From Gracilibacillus timonensis (GTDB taxonomy: Bacteria > Bacillota > Bacilli > Bacillales > Amphibacillaceae): DNA of 64,000 nt. The stretch spans positions 744,001 through 808,000 of the forward strand of contig NZ_FLKH01000011.1 of NCBI RefSeq assembly GCF_900086715.1, given 5' to 3'. Position 1 is the first letter of the stretch; each line of letters begins with the position of its first letter. Position numbers and translations under genes: made by a program. Under the pieces are notes generated by a model that was not told the DNA's origin, ran no database searches, and worked only from the letters and a program-made list of their open reading frames with translations. Shown in pieces: positions 26,069-35,250 of this stretch.

Positions 26069-26108
26069 GCTGTCTGTTCATGGGAATGTTGAGCAGACAG
26101 CTTTTTTT
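26069..26108 (+). terminator. Terminator closing the LacI/ABC/nagBA-like unit
   Basis: 12-bp stem GCTGTCTGTTCA / TGAGCAGACAGC with one wobble pair (26069-26080 and 26090-26101), then a T-run. Confidence 0.85.
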
Positions 26109-26120
26109 GTAGGATGTCAC

Positions 26121-26741
26121 TTATTCTGTGGTTTGTTGCAGGGCACTTTGCTCATGCAACTTGCTGTTCTTTGTAAAAACGATATGACAAATAGAAAAAT
26201 TAACAAAGGCTGCAAAGCTGAAAAGAATTAATGACGTTATCGGATAATAATATAATGCAGCAGCTATTAGAGCTAAAAGAATAAGATTTAATATGGTCAT
26301 AGGGAAGTAAGTCATGGAGATAAAAAAGGAACTTTTAATAATCGTTTTGGTTGAAATATTGTAGTGTGAGATGATCGGAAATACATAGATCGATGTAAAA
26401 GCAAATAATAAACCAATAATAAGTAAGGGAATGAATAGAAACGAGCTGAATTCTGATTGTCTCATGAATAGAAAGTCGACATAAAGAATGATGGTAATAA
26501 CAAACCAAATTATCCCAATCGAAAAACTTTGTTTAAAATTCTCCTTGAAATACTTGATAAATAAGACAAAAACGCCAGTATCATCTTTTAATTTCCAGCA
26601 TCTAATAACGCTATACATCGCAGAGGTGGCAGGGAAAAAGGTTATAATGGGTAAGCATGCCAATACCCAAAGTATATTAAGAAGAAAATAGTTAGCGAAA
26701 ATTTCTAAATATCCATAAAATTTGTTATCTATTAGTTTCAT
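26121..26741 (-). CDS. DUF624 (YesL-like) membrane protein
   Basis: 206 residues with about five hydrophobic segments and the family's opening MKLIDNKFYGYLEIFANYFLLN pattern (small N-terminal helix, then Trp and Pro in LWVLACLPIITFFPATSAM). YesL-type proteins accompany YesMN two-component and sugar importer loci; their function is unknown. Here it converges on the NagA-like gene and stands alone on the minus strand. The ribosome binding site (GGGTGAAA) is weak. Confidence 0.8.
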   Translation of the reverse strand: MKLIDNKFYGYLEIFANYFLLNILWVLACLPIITFFPATSAMYSVIRCWKLKDDTGVFVLFIKYFKENFKQSFSIGIIWFVITIILYVDFLFMRQSEFSSFLFIPLLIIGLLFAFTSIYVFPIISHYNISTKTIIKSSFFISMTYFPMTILNLILLALIAAALYYYPITSLILFSFAAFVNFSICHIVFTKNSKLHEQSALQQTTE

Positions 26742-26827
26742 AAATTTTCACCCGATTTTTAGTTTTATATCTATAATGTAACATAAAAACGGGGGGATTT
26801 ATAGAAGGAGTTGCATAGGTACATCGT

Positions 26828-26882
26828 AAAAAAACACTCCCTAACTTGTTAGATCCATCGTACCAAGCTAAAAAGTGTTTTT
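26828..26882 (-). terminator. Probable terminator after the VanS-like gene
   Basis: On the minus strand AAAAACACT (26882-26874 region) can pair with AGTGTTTTT, with a long partly structured loop (includes CTAACTTGTTAG), ending in a T-run at 26834-26828. Confidence 0.55.
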
Positions 26883-26906
26883 CTTTCCGCATTTCTTGCA
26901 ACATTC

Positions 26907-28019
26907 TTATGAAAGAGTTGGAAGATAGATGTCAAATACCACTTGATCATCTGAGCTTGACACAGAAATAGTTCCCTGATGGAGTTCCACAATTTCTTTT
27001 GCAATAGCAAGTCCCAGGCCAGCTCCACCTGTATTGGTGCCACGTGAGGAATCTAAGCGGTAAAATTGCTCGAAAATTCGGTTTACTTTTTCTTCTGGGA
27101 TGGTATATCCTTCATTTTCAAAGCGAATGCGAACGCCCTCGCCTTCCTCCTTGATTTCGATGGTGATCGCACTGTCAGGGAAGCTATAGCTAACGGCATT
27201 TCGGATAATATTATCAAACACGCGCTCCATTTTGCCCACATCACATTTGATATCAAGCTTATCAGGTGAGATGAGCTGAAAGGATAGGTTTTTTTCAGAA
27301 AGCAGCGGTTGGAATTCAAAGGTTATTTGCTCCAACATTCGAATGATATCCACTTGACTTAACTCAAGGCTTTGTTTGCTTAAGTTAAAACGAGTAATTT
27401 CGAAAAATTCATTAATTAAATCTTCTAAACGAATAGCTTTATCTAATGAAATGGACGTATATTTTTGGCGTAACTTGTTTGATATCTCTTGTTCATCATG
27501 AAGCAAGGTTAAATAACCAATGACGGAAGTAAGTGGTGTTTTTAGATCATGGGCAAGATAGACGATTAGGTCGTTCTTTCTTTGTTCCGCTTCCTTTGCT
27601 AATCTGTCATTGCGAATGGCGCTTTGTTTAATTTGGTTCATTTGATCTTCCACCTGCTTCAATTCCCGCGGTAATGTAATGAGGTCCTCATTCGAGGAAG
27701 CCAATTGATTACTTGCTGCTATAATGGTATCAAAATAATAAATAATCTTTTTCCAACTGATGAAAACAATGATGATAAATCCGATCATCCAACAAAAAGA
27801 AAGGACCAAAATAGGATTATTTTTCGGAAAAAGAAGCAAACGATATAAAGCATTGTCCGCTTGCCAAGTGAACATGGATAGAACAAAGTCCGCAAATAAA
27901 AAAGTGAGCACTAAGACGACAGTGAACAAAAGCACCATTAAAAGGAATTTATAAATGATGGCTCTTTTCAAGTCATTTCCTGAATAGCTTGAATATTGAT
28001 TACTCAATGGTGTAGCCAA
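26907..28019 (-). CDS. VanS-like sensor histidine kinase
   Basis: Up to 370 residues. Two membrane segments (~22-50 and ~68-88) with a very short external loop, then HisKA with LIVYLAHDLKTPLTSVIGYL (His157), the N box DNIIRNAVSYS and the G boxes GGAGLGLAIAKEI. This pattern is strikingly like VanS kinases, which sense cell-wall antibiotics or damage and phosphorylate VanR. TTG at 28019 overlaps the regulator gene; an in-frame TTG at 28007, four codons on, also overlaps the regulator's stop and would suit translational coupling. Partner: the VanR-like gene immediately upstream. Confidence 0.85.
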   Translation of the reverse strand: MATPLSNQYSSYSGNDLKRAIIYKFLLMVLLFTVVLVLTFLFADFVLSMFTWQADNALYRLLLFPKNNPILVLSFCWMIGFIIIVFISWKKIIYYFDTIIAASNQLASSNEDLITLPRELKQVEDQMNQIKQSAIRNDRLAKEAEQRKNDLIVYLAHDLKTPLTSVIGYLTLLHDEQEISNKLRQKYTSISLDKAIRLEDLINEFFEITRFNLSKQSLELSQVDIIRMLEQITFEFQPLLSEKNLSFQLISPDKLDIKCDVGKMERVFDNIIRNAVSYSFPDSAITIEIKEEGEGVRIRFENEGYTIPEEKVNRIFEQFYRLDSSRGTNTGGAGLGLAIAKEIVELHQGTISVSSSDDQVVFDIYLPTLS

Positions 28020-28707
28020 CTCCCCACACTGTTTTAATAAATTTTGGATTTCTGGCTTTCTCGTTCATTTTTTCTCGTAAACGGCCAATATGAGCCATTA
28101 CCGTGTTATTATTATCCAAGTAATTTTCTCCCCAAACGGCTTCGAATAGCTCTTCAGATGAAACAACCTTCCCTTTATTTTCACACAAGTACCATAGGAT
28201 GGAAAACTCAAGAGGTGTGAGGGACAGTTCTTTACCATACAGGAAACATTTATGATTGTCTTTATTGATATACAATCCGGCGAAATCGTAAAACTCTGGA
28301 TTAGTTGACTCTATATTTTCATTTTCTTCGGTATGGTTATATCGCTTGTACCTTCTTAATTGAGCTTTTACCCGGGCGGTCAGCTCCAAGGGGTTAAAGG
28401 GTTTCGTCATGTAATCGTCCGCACCAAGTGTTAGCCCGGTAATTTTATCGATATCTTCTATTTTTGCAGTAAGCATGATAACAGGGTAATGATAGTTTTC
28501 TCTGATGCGTTGGCAGAGCGTAAAACCATCTATTTCTGGCAGCATAATATCCAGTAAAGCTAAATCAAAAGCAGTCGTTTGGATACTTTTTAATGCCTCT
28601 TTTCCGTTAGAATACCGATGAACGTTTAAGCCTTCATTCGTCAGGTATACTTCAATTAAATTTGCAATTTCCATTTCATCCTCTACAACTAAAACGTTTG
28701 TTGTCAT
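28000..28707 (-). CDS. VanR-like response regulator (OmpR/PhoB family)
   Basis: 235 residues. Receiver domain with acidic pocket VVEDE, phospho-acceptor Asp53 (ALLDIMLP) and Lys in MTKPFNP; the C-terminal winged helix ends VWGVGYTIE, as in the OmpR family. GGGGTGAGAAA precedes the ATG. It is encoded ahead of and overlapping its kinase and divergent from a D,D-carboxypeptidase gene, whose upstream region contains two VanR-box-like repeats (28987-29008). Confidence 0.9.
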   Translation of the reverse strand: MTTNVLVVEDEMEIANLIEVYLTNEGLNVHRYSNGKEALKSIQTTAFDLALLDIMLPEIDGFTLCQRIRENYHYPVIMLTAKIEDIDKITGLTLGADDYMTKPFNPLELTARVKAQLRRYKRYNHTEENENIESTNPEFYDFAGLYINKDNHKCFLYGKELSLTPLEFSILWYLCENKGKVVSSEELFEAVWGENYLDNNNTVMAHIGRLREKMNEKARNPKFIKTVWGVGYTIE

Positions 28708-28986
28708 TTTCTCACCCCTTCATTGTTCAATGCAAAACACTTCTCATAGTAGTGTGTGATTTGACATGGGGCCTCGATATCAACCCATACTCTTTCACAT
28801 TAGCAGTGGAAAAATATCTTTTCAAGCATTTTACATGTTTTGATTTTGTGTTACGCAATTATTATATGTACTTCTTAGAATATCTCCTATAGGATAAACC
28901 ATACAACTAGTATCGCTTGTGGTATGAAAACAGTGGAGACCTGGGTAAACGAAGCTATTAAATAAATCACCATATTACCAAGTGCT
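28708..28986. other. Intergenic region upstream of the VanR-like gene
   Basis: About 280 bases with no credible gene. It should contain the regulator's promoter, but I see no clear -35/-10 pair; the only distinct elements in the divergent region are the repeats further right. Confidence 0.3.
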
Positions 28987-29027
28987 TCGTAGGAATTTCG
29001 TAAGAATTTATTCATAAAATCTTATGA
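28987..29027 (+). promoter_or_regulatory. VanR-box-like direct repeats and palindrome before the carboxypeptidase gene
   Basis: TCGTAGGAATT (28987-28997) and TCGTAAGAATT (28998-29008) repeat with an 11-bp period, close to the TCGTANGAAATT box I recall for VanR regulators. A possible -10 box TAAAAT lies at 29015-29020, and TCATAA/TTATGA forms an inverted repeat at 29012-29027. An OmpR-family regulator would bind such repeats in place of a good -35 box. Confidence 0.65.
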
Positions 29028-29220
29028 GTTTCTTGAAGGAAAACAAATAAACCAAATGCTTTCTTTTAGTATGATGAAAGTACAAGGTTTGATAGCAGCT
29101 AGCGATTCAGAACTCATTGGAGATGTGTTGATGGATTAGAAGTGGGATTGCATTCAAGGTCTGGTATGGCCCCATACAAATAATGAAGTGAAGAGGTTAA
29201 TGAAAGGAAGCGTCGGTAGT

Positions 29221-30129
29221 ATGAGAAAGTTTTTAACGATGATAAAAATAGTGCTGGTCATTACGGTTGTAGTGGTCATCGCATTTAATGTGGGAGCTAA
29301 AACAAACTTAGATTTCAAAAAAGATTTTCCTTATTTTAGTAACCAAGAATACGCAAGTCAATATATGTATGTGATCGATAGAGAGACAGGAGATGTGATT
29401 CATGAAAAGAATGCTCAGTCTAAGGCATACCCTGCCTCGCTCACAAAAATCATGACAGTGATTCTAGCACTTGAGAATATTAATGATTTATCTGCTCCTG
29501 CCCCTATAGACACAGAAACGCAAAGTGAAATGTTTACAAATAATGCTTCGATGGCAGGTTTTTCTGCTGGGGAATCCGTCACCTATCGGGATCTATTATA
29601 TGGAACTATCTTACCTTCAGGTGCTGAAGCAGCAAACTCTTTAGCTATTCATGTGGCAGGAAGTGTGGATGACTTTGTTCAAATGATGAATGCTAAAGCG
29701 GATGAATTAGGATTGAATAACACACATTTTACTAATCCAGAGGGGCTCGATCATAAAGAGCAATATACGACAACTGCTGACATGGCCAAGCTTTTGGATT
29801 ATGCACTAGATAATGAAGATTTTAAGGCGATTTTTACAAAAGAGACGTATCAGACAACATCGACGACAGCCCATCCTGATGGAATCATGTTAGAATCGAC
29901 TGTTCTTTCATCCCTTGATAAAGGTGAACAAAACGGTTTTGAAATTATTGGTGGAAAGTCAGGAACAACAGAAGAAGCTGGACAAAACTGGGCAACACTT
30001 GGGGTGGTAGATAATCGTGAATATATCATTGTCGTCATGGGAGCTCCCTTCAAAGACATTAGTCATCCAAATAATGATCAAATAGCGGATACGCTGAAGT
30101 TGTATAATGAAATTAAATCTAGTGAGTAG
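29221..30129 (+). CDS. Serine-type D-alanyl-D-alanine carboxypeptidase
   Basis: 302 residues from the ATG at 29221 (AAAGGAAG 10 bases upstream; ATG 29200 and GTG 29188 are alternatives). A hydrophobic N-terminal segment (~5-23) exports or anchors it. Penicillin-binding motifs: SLTK (Ser73/Lys76) and GGKSGTT near the C-terminus. The middle motif, SxN in most relatives, reads SGAEAAN here, so the usual Asn is Ala. Members trim the terminal D-Ala of peptidoglycan stem peptides; VanY of vanD-type clusters is also of this class. Divergent from a VanRS-like pair, which probably controls it. Confidence 0.85.
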   Translation: MRKFLTMIKIVLVITVVVVIAFNVGAKTNLDFKKDFPYFSNQEYASQYMYVIDRETGDVIHEKNAQSKAYPASLTKIMTVILALENINDLSAPAPIDTETQSEMFTNNASMAGFSAGESVTYRDLLYGTILPSGAEAANSLAIHVAGSVDDFVQMMNAKADELGLNNTHFTNPEGLDHKEQYTTTADMAKLLDYALDNEDFKAIFTKETYQTTSTTAHPDGIMLESTVLSSLDKGEQNGFEIIGGKSGTTEEAGQNWATLGVVDNREYIIVVMGAPFKDISHPNNDQIADTLKLYNEIKSSE

Positions 30130-30183
30130 TGAAAATAAACATGCGTAACTTTTTATTGGAATTATTAAATATATAAGGTATAT

Positions 30184-30222
30184 AACGGTCCATCACTCAT
30201 CTGTGAATGATGGACCGTTTTT
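30184..30222 (+). terminator. Terminator after the carboxypeptidase gene
   Basis: Perfect stem AACGGTCCATCA / TGATGGACCGTT (30184-30195 and 30208-30219) followed by Ts. Confidence 0.85.
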
Positions 30223-30395
30223 GCATGTGGAATCGTGATTTTATCGATTTACCAAGCACGAGAATGCGAGGTGTGATTGCCTAACTTAGTAAAAGAAGCT
30301 ACAACGTTTCATTCGCACATAGGAAGAAAGCGAGATTAGCACACAACAAAATAGAACAAATCTTAGATTTCATCACACATATCTGTAATAATCAA

Positions 30396-30433
30396 AAGAA
30401 AGCGTTCTCATTATGTGTGATATCTTATATAAT
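30396..30433 (+). promoter_or_regulatory. Promoter of the YesMN-like unit with overlapping cre-like site
   Basis: TTCTCA (30405-30410), a 17-bp spacer and TATAAT (30428-30433). The 16-mer AAGAAAGCGTTCTCAT (30396-30411) matches the CcpA cre consensus at 14 of 16 positions and covers the -35 box, so catabolite repression is likely. The rest of 30223-30395 shows nothing recognisable. Confidence 0.55.
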
Positions 30434-30483
30434 GATAGCTATATAGGAATTAACTATTTACTTAAGGGGGAGCTGAAATTAAC

Positions 30484-32238
30484 ATGAGAAAATTCGTTCC
30501 CGCGACTTTGAAAAATAAATTGATTGTATCTTTTTTAGTGTTTATTCTGCTGCCCTTTGTATTATTGAATGTATATAATTTTTGGAACTTTGAAAAGGTT
30601 TTAAAGGAAAATGTGATTCAGCAGTCTAATAATCAGGTACATGCGATGAATCAGACACTGGAAGATTTGATGGGGATGACTTTTCGATCACTCACGTTAC
30701 TAAGACAGGATTCGACGATTACCAATATTTTAAAGAATCCCGAAGAATACTCGATTATTGATCGACATCAAATGATCAATACGAAATTTGAGAGTATCAG
30801 CAATAGCTTTTTTCTATCCAGTCCTTCGATTTATTATACCATTTTAGATAATAAAGAAAATGTCTATACTTCCTTTGCACCAAGAATATCGAACAAATTT
30901 AATGATTTAGTCAAGGAACCATGGTATAACGAGTTAATGCAACAAGAGGCGAGCTATTACTGGAGTATAACAGATGACAACTATGTGCATAGTGATATAT
31001 CCAAGAGTGAATATTTCTTAACTTTATTTGCTGAAATATCAGGCAATCAGAGAGAGACTATTGGAGTTGTTCGAATCAGTATTGACTTTTCCGAATGGTT
31101 TAATACTTTATTGTCAGGTCTGCCAGAGGATCAAGCGTATTTTATTATGGAAGGTGATGGAGAGATTATTTTGCAATCAGAAGATAATATAGACATCCTG
31201 ATGGATACCGTTGATACCGTTTTATCCAGATCAAACAAGGAAGATTATTATTTTACAGAGAATGCCCCTTATTTTGTGAGCTATAATTATTTAGACAATA
31301 TGGATTGGTATATGGTTAGCCTACAACCGTTAGATGTTATGTATAATAATATTCACTCTGTGGAAAGAAATTATTATGTACCATTTACCATTTTTATGGT
31401 GATCTTTATCTCCATTACACTCTTGATTTCCACCAAATTTACAGCACCACTAAAACACTTGCAATCAAAAATGGCGACTGTAACGCAGGGAGATTTGTCT
31501 ACTGAACTAGCAGAAGCGGATTATTCCGGAGAGCTAAAAGAATTAGTGCAGCATTTTAACAAGATGATGAGAGATTTAGAGACATCGACAGAAGAATTAA
31601 AAATAGAAGAGAGACAAAAGGAAGCAATGAAGTACAAAATGTTATTATCTCAGGTTAATCCTCATTTTTTGAACAATACATTAAATACCATTAAATGGAT
31701 TGCATTGAAGGAAGACAGTAAAGACATCGAGGAAATCTGTGTTAGTTTAGGCAAAATATTAGAGAAGAGCCTAGCTAATGAGATTGAATTGATTAAATTA
31801 TATGAAGAAATAGATTTATTGAACTCTTATATCTATATACAAAATTATCGATATAAAGGAAAATATAAAGTTCACTATTATATAGAAGAAGATGTCCAAC
31901 ATGCGTTAGTGCTAAAATTTAGTTTGCAGCCAATTGTGGAGAATACGATCTATCATGCTTTTCCAGAGGTGAATAAAGGGAATATTTCTATTAATATTTA
32001 TACATTAGCTAAGCATTTGTTCATAGAAATCAGCGATGATGGTATTGGATTTGAAGAAGCCAAAAAGAATAATTCAAGAGGAACTGGCGTAGGATTGAAG
32101 AATTTAGAAGAGCGACTGCGCTTACTGTTTAAAGAGGAAGCAGATCTTACGATAGATTCATCTTCAAAAGGTACGAAAGTGACATTATGTATACCGTTAT
32201 TAATGACCAAACCTTATCAAGAAGGGAAGGATCACTAA
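30484..32238 (+). CDS. YesM-like sensor histidine kinase
   Basis: 584 residues. TM1 ~14-32, an extracellular Cache-like sensor domain ~35-290, TM2 ~297-317, HAMP ~318-370, then the LytS/YesM-type His_kinase with QVNPHFLNNTLNTIKW carrying the phospho-His, and a HATPase with QPIVENTIYHAF and DDGIGF. GGGGGAG lies upstream of the ATG. Such kinases sense extracellular sugars, often with a binding protein. Its stop overlaps the regulator's ATG (TAATG), so the two are coupled. Confidence 0.88.
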   Translation: MRKFVPATLKNKLIVSFLVFILLPFVLLNVYNFWNFEKVLKENVIQQSNNQVHAMNQTLEDLMGMTFRSLTLLRQDSTITNILKNPEEYSIIDRHQMINTKFESISNSFFLSSPSIYYTILDNKENVYTSFAPRISNKFNDLVKEPWYNELMQQEASYYWSITDDNYVHSDISKSEYFLTLFAEISGNQRETIGVVRISIDFSEWFNTLLSGLPEDQAYFIMEGDGEIILQSEDNIDILMDTVDTVLSRSNKEDYYFTENAPYFVSYNYLDNMDWYMVSLQPLDVMYNNIHSVERNYYVPFTIFMVIFISITLLISTKFTAPLKHLQSKMATVTQGDLSTELAEADYSGELKELVQHFNKMMRDLETSTEELKIEERQKEAMKYKMLLSQVNPHFLNNTLNTIKWIALKEDSKDIEEICVSLGKILEKSLANEIELIKLYEEIDLLNSYIYIQNYRYKGKYKVHYYIEEDVQHALVLKFSLQPIVENTIYHAFPEVNKGNISINIYTLAKHLFIEISDDGIGFEEAKKNNSRGTGVGLKNLEERLRLLFKEEADLTIDSSSKGTKVTLCIPLLMTKPYQEGKDH

Positions 32239-33692
32239 TGTGGACCGTTATTTTGGTAGAGGATGAAGTTTTTGTGAGAGAGACATTTAGGGAGCTTATT
32301 AAGTGGGAAGATTTAGGATTTACTATTATTGGGGAAGCGAGTAATGGTAAAGAAGCACTCGCATTGATGGAGCAGCAGGAACCAGACTTGGTCATATCTG
32401 ATATTTTAATGCCAATGATGAATGGCGTGGATTTGCTGCAAGAATCCAGAGAAAGGGGTTTTACTAGTTTATTTGTTATGCTGACCTGCTTGAATGATTT
32501 TGAGCATGTGCAAAAGGCAATCGAGCTTGGGGCAGCCAATTATATCCTTAAATTATCCATGAATGTCCCATCGTTAAAAGAGACACTGGGAAAGATAGAA
32601 AAAGAGCTGATTCATCAGCATTTAAAAAACAATAAAAAAATGGAAGAAAACCTTGTGAGTTTATGGAATCAAGTCAGAAATTATCAAGTACCATTATCTT
32701 TAATCGATACTTTCTCATTATTGGATAGGTTTTATTTGCAGATCATTACCATACATCATGGTGAAGAAAAATTAGAAGATGAGGCATATTTGAAATCCTT
32801 ATTCCTGCATTCACGACAGCAGGTGCTAACGTATCTAGTTCATGATATTGGCATGACAACGATTTTTTATTGGTCAAGTGATGATAGTAAGTTGGCATTA
32901 GGTCATTTGCAAGAGTATATTATATGGAAGTCAGCTGTTGTACGAAATAGTGAAATAGTGCTTGCCTGTAAAGATATGTTGCAACAAATAAACCGACATT
33001 GGACCCAGTCCTTTTCTGCCTTGACTACAACAAAAGAGTTGGAACAGTCAGAAAAAGCAGCGATAGAACATGAGGTGATGCATGGTTTTGTGAATTTAAA
33101 CAGAGATAACTTGGAACAAAGAGTAGAACAGGCTGCTTGTAAAAGGATAAAAGCGGGGATGAGTATGCCTGTAGCGAAAGGTTTAGTGATCAATCTTGAT
33201 AGCATGGTGGCTAGATTAGCAGGAGAATCAGATCATCGTGAAAGTTATATAAGGTGCAACACACAGGATGAACTATTAGACATTTTCAAGCAGAATATAT
33301 TAGCTTTTTGGGATAAGCAAGCACAGGATGGATATGCACTATATTCCAATCATCCCATCGTTCAAATGATTCTACAGTATATCCATGATCATTATGCGGA
33401 AGAGTTATCTGTACGTTCGTTGGCTGTGAAGGTTTCCATAGATGAGAATTATCTGAGTGCGTTGTTTAAAAAAGAGACAGGGGATTCATTGATACAGTAT
33501 ATTCATACGGTGCGAATTGAGCAAGCAAAGAAATTATTAAAAGAAACAACCATGAGTATTTCAGAGATTGCAGAGCAAGTAGGCTTTTTGAATGACAATT
33601 ATTTTATTAAAATCTTTAAAAGGATTACAGAGTCTACCCCAAAGAATTTCCGAAAACAAATTCCTTGTCAAAAGACTATAGCTGTAAAGTAA
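32238..33692 (+). CDS. YesN-like response regulator with AraC-type DNA-binding domain
   Basis: 484 residues from the ATG at 32238 (AAGGGAAGGATC upstream). Receiver domain with VEDE and the phospho-Asp in LVISDILMP, a long linker (~130-380) and a C-terminal double HTH (VKVSIDENYLSALFKKETGD and AEQVGFLNDNYFIKIFKR...TPKNFR). Pairs with the YesM-like kinase and very probably activates the importer operon downstream (33908 on), which lies after a terminator and has a separate regulatory palindrome. Confidence 0.88.
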   Translation: MWTVILVEDEVFVRETFRELIKWEDLGFTIIGEASNGKEALALMEQQEPDLVISDILMPMMNGVDLLQESRERGFTSLFVMLTCLNDFEHVQKAIELGAANYILKLSMNVPSLKETLGKIEKELIHQHLKNNKKMEENLVSLWNQVRNYQVPLSLIDTFSLLDRFYLQIITIHHGEEKLEDEAYLKSLFLHSRQQVLTYLVHDIGMTTIFYWSSDDSKLALGHLQEYIIWKSAVVRNSEIVLACKDMLQQINRHWTQSFSALTTTKELEQSEKAAIEHEVMHGFVNLNRDNLEQRVEQAACKRIKAGMSMPVAKGLVINLDSMVARLAGESDHRESYIRCNTQDELLDIFKQNILAFWDKQAQDGYALYSNHPIVQMILQYIHDHYAEELSVRSLAVKVSIDENYLSALFKKETGDSLIQYIHTVRIEQAKKLLKETTMSISEIAEQVGFLNDNYFIKIFKRITESTPKNFRKQIPCQKTIAVK

Positions 33693-33730
33693 GAAAGCCC
33701 AGTGTTCTCAGGTACTGTGGCTTTCTTTTT
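33693..33730 (+). terminator. Terminator after the YesMN-like pair
   Basis: Stem GAAAGCC-CAGT / ACTGTGGCTTTC with one bulge, starting one base after the stop, followed by five Ts. Confidence 0.75.
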
Positions 33731-33830
33731 ACGCAATGAAAGCTATTCATAATAAGCGGGGGTTAGCAGTCACTAGAAGAAGTTACTTGATCAGGATCGC
33801 CTCGATGAATCCAAAGATATGATTCATTTT

Positions 33831-33846
33831 TGAACAGATTTGTTCA
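33831..33846 (+). promoter_or_regulatory. Palindrome upstream of the importer operon
   Basis: TGAACAGATTTGTTCA: perfect 6-bp arms around GATT, 62 bases before the binding-protein ATG. A likely regulator site; no clear -10 box could be assigned. Confidence 0.45.
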
Positions 33847-33907
33847 TTAAGAAAATAAATAAGGCGTGCTAAGATAAAGGTGTCATTTATATTAGGGAGG
33901 GGTTCAA

Positions 33908-35203
33908 ATGAAGGGGAAAAGCAAGGGGCGTCTGTATGCGAAAGGCATGTATGTATTATTGTTTAGTTTGTGTGTCTTTTTAGTTGGTTGTAATTCTAGT
34001 GAGACTGAAAATGGAAGCGCTTCAGAGGATGGAGAGATTGTGCTGCATTTTTGGGGAGGGGTACCGGCTGATGCTGGACCGCAAGCGGTAGTTGATCAGT
34101 GGAATGAAGAAAATGAAGATGTCAAAGTGGAGTATACGAGGTTTGTCAATGATGATGATGGAAACTTAAAGTTGAATACAGCATTACAGACAGGGGATAG
34201 TGTCGATCTGTTTATGTCTTATGTTCCAAACTATTTACAAGATCGGGTCGAATCAGAGTTTGTCTTAGATCTAAGTCAATTTGATGATTACGATATTGAG
34301 GAGAAAATGGGAGAAGAGGCACAACGCTGGCTGGTGAATGATTCTTATTATGCGGTACCAACCAAGCAAAATGCCAATTTCATCTTCCTTAATAAAACGG
34401 CGTTAGATGAAGCGGGATTACCAATACCGGAAGAGTGGAGTTGGGAAGAATTAAGGGAATATGCGGCAGAATTAACAACGGATACACGATTAGGATACAG
34501 TCAGTTTGATCCGAGTACTCACACGTATGTTGCGAGTGCCTTAATTGATGAAGGATATGTCAATGCCAACGGTCAATCGAATTTTGATCAAGTCAATGTA
34601 GCAGAAGGATTAAACATCATGCATGAGATGATGCATAATGATCAATCGATGATGCCGCTAGGGGAACAAATTGCAACGGGAGCCGCCGCTGATCAAATGT
34701 TTTTAAATGGAGAAGTGGCTATATTGAGCGCTTTTGAAGGAATTTTGAGAATGTCAAATGATTTAGAGGAGTATCCACGAGACTTTGAAATTGCCTTTGC
34801 GCCATTTCCGAATTTTGAAGGTGGTAGTCAAATCGCTCATGGATTGGGAGATGCGATATCGATTGCTTCCCATACAGATTATCCAGAAGAGGCATGGGAA
34901 TTTATTAAATGGTATGCCGATGAAGGGATGATTCATCAAGCAAGTGGGGGAAGAATACCATCTTCTAAGGACGCACCGATAGATCAGGCTATTGCCGATA
35001 TGGTGGAAGGGGTAGAAGACACCTATGATATTGCTTCTTTAGAAAGAATGTTTGATCAACCTGGGGTTATAGCAGAGGTATTGCCATTGCAAGTAGATGA
35101 CTTACTCAATCAAGAATTGGAACGATATTTTATTGATGAACAAGATTTGGATCAGACGATTGAGAATCTAGTGGATCGACATAACCAATATCTAGAGGAA
35201 TAA
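33908..35203 (+). CDS. Extracellular sugar-binding lipoprotein (family 1)
   Basis: 431 residues with lipobox LVGC (Cys28), an acidic Ser/Glu linker, and a mature fold starting LHFWGGVPADAGPQAVVDQWNEE, typical of CUT1 family-1 binding proteins of 400-450 residues. GGGAGGGG precedes the ATG. First gene of a four-gene unit: binding protein, two permeases and an FAD-dependent enzyme. The upstream YesMN-like pair probably regulates it. Ligand unknown. Confidence 0.9.
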   Translation: MKGKSKGRLYAKGMYVLLFSLCVFLVGCNSSETENGSASEDGEIVLHFWGGVPADAGPQAVVDQWNEENEDVKVEYTRFVNDDDGNLKLNTALQTGDSVDLFMSYVPNYLQDRVESEFVLDLSQFDDYDIEEKMGEEAQRWLVNDSYYAVPTKQNANFIFLNKTALDEAGLPIPEEWSWEELREYAAELTTDTRLGYSQFDPSTHTYVASALIDEGYVNANGQSNFDQVNVAEGLNIMHEMMHNDQSMMPLGEQIATGAAADQMFLNGEVAILSAFEGILRMSNDLEEYPRDFEIAFAPFPNFEGGSQIAHGLGDAISIASHTDYPEEAWEFIKWYADEGMIHQASGGRIPSSKDAPIDQAIADMVEGVEDTYDIASLERMFDQPGVIAEVLPLQVDDLLNQELERYFIDEQDLDQTIENLVDRHNQYLEE

Positions 35204-35250
35204 TTTTCGACTGATCACTAATCAACACAACAAACAAGGAGTGCGTGGTT

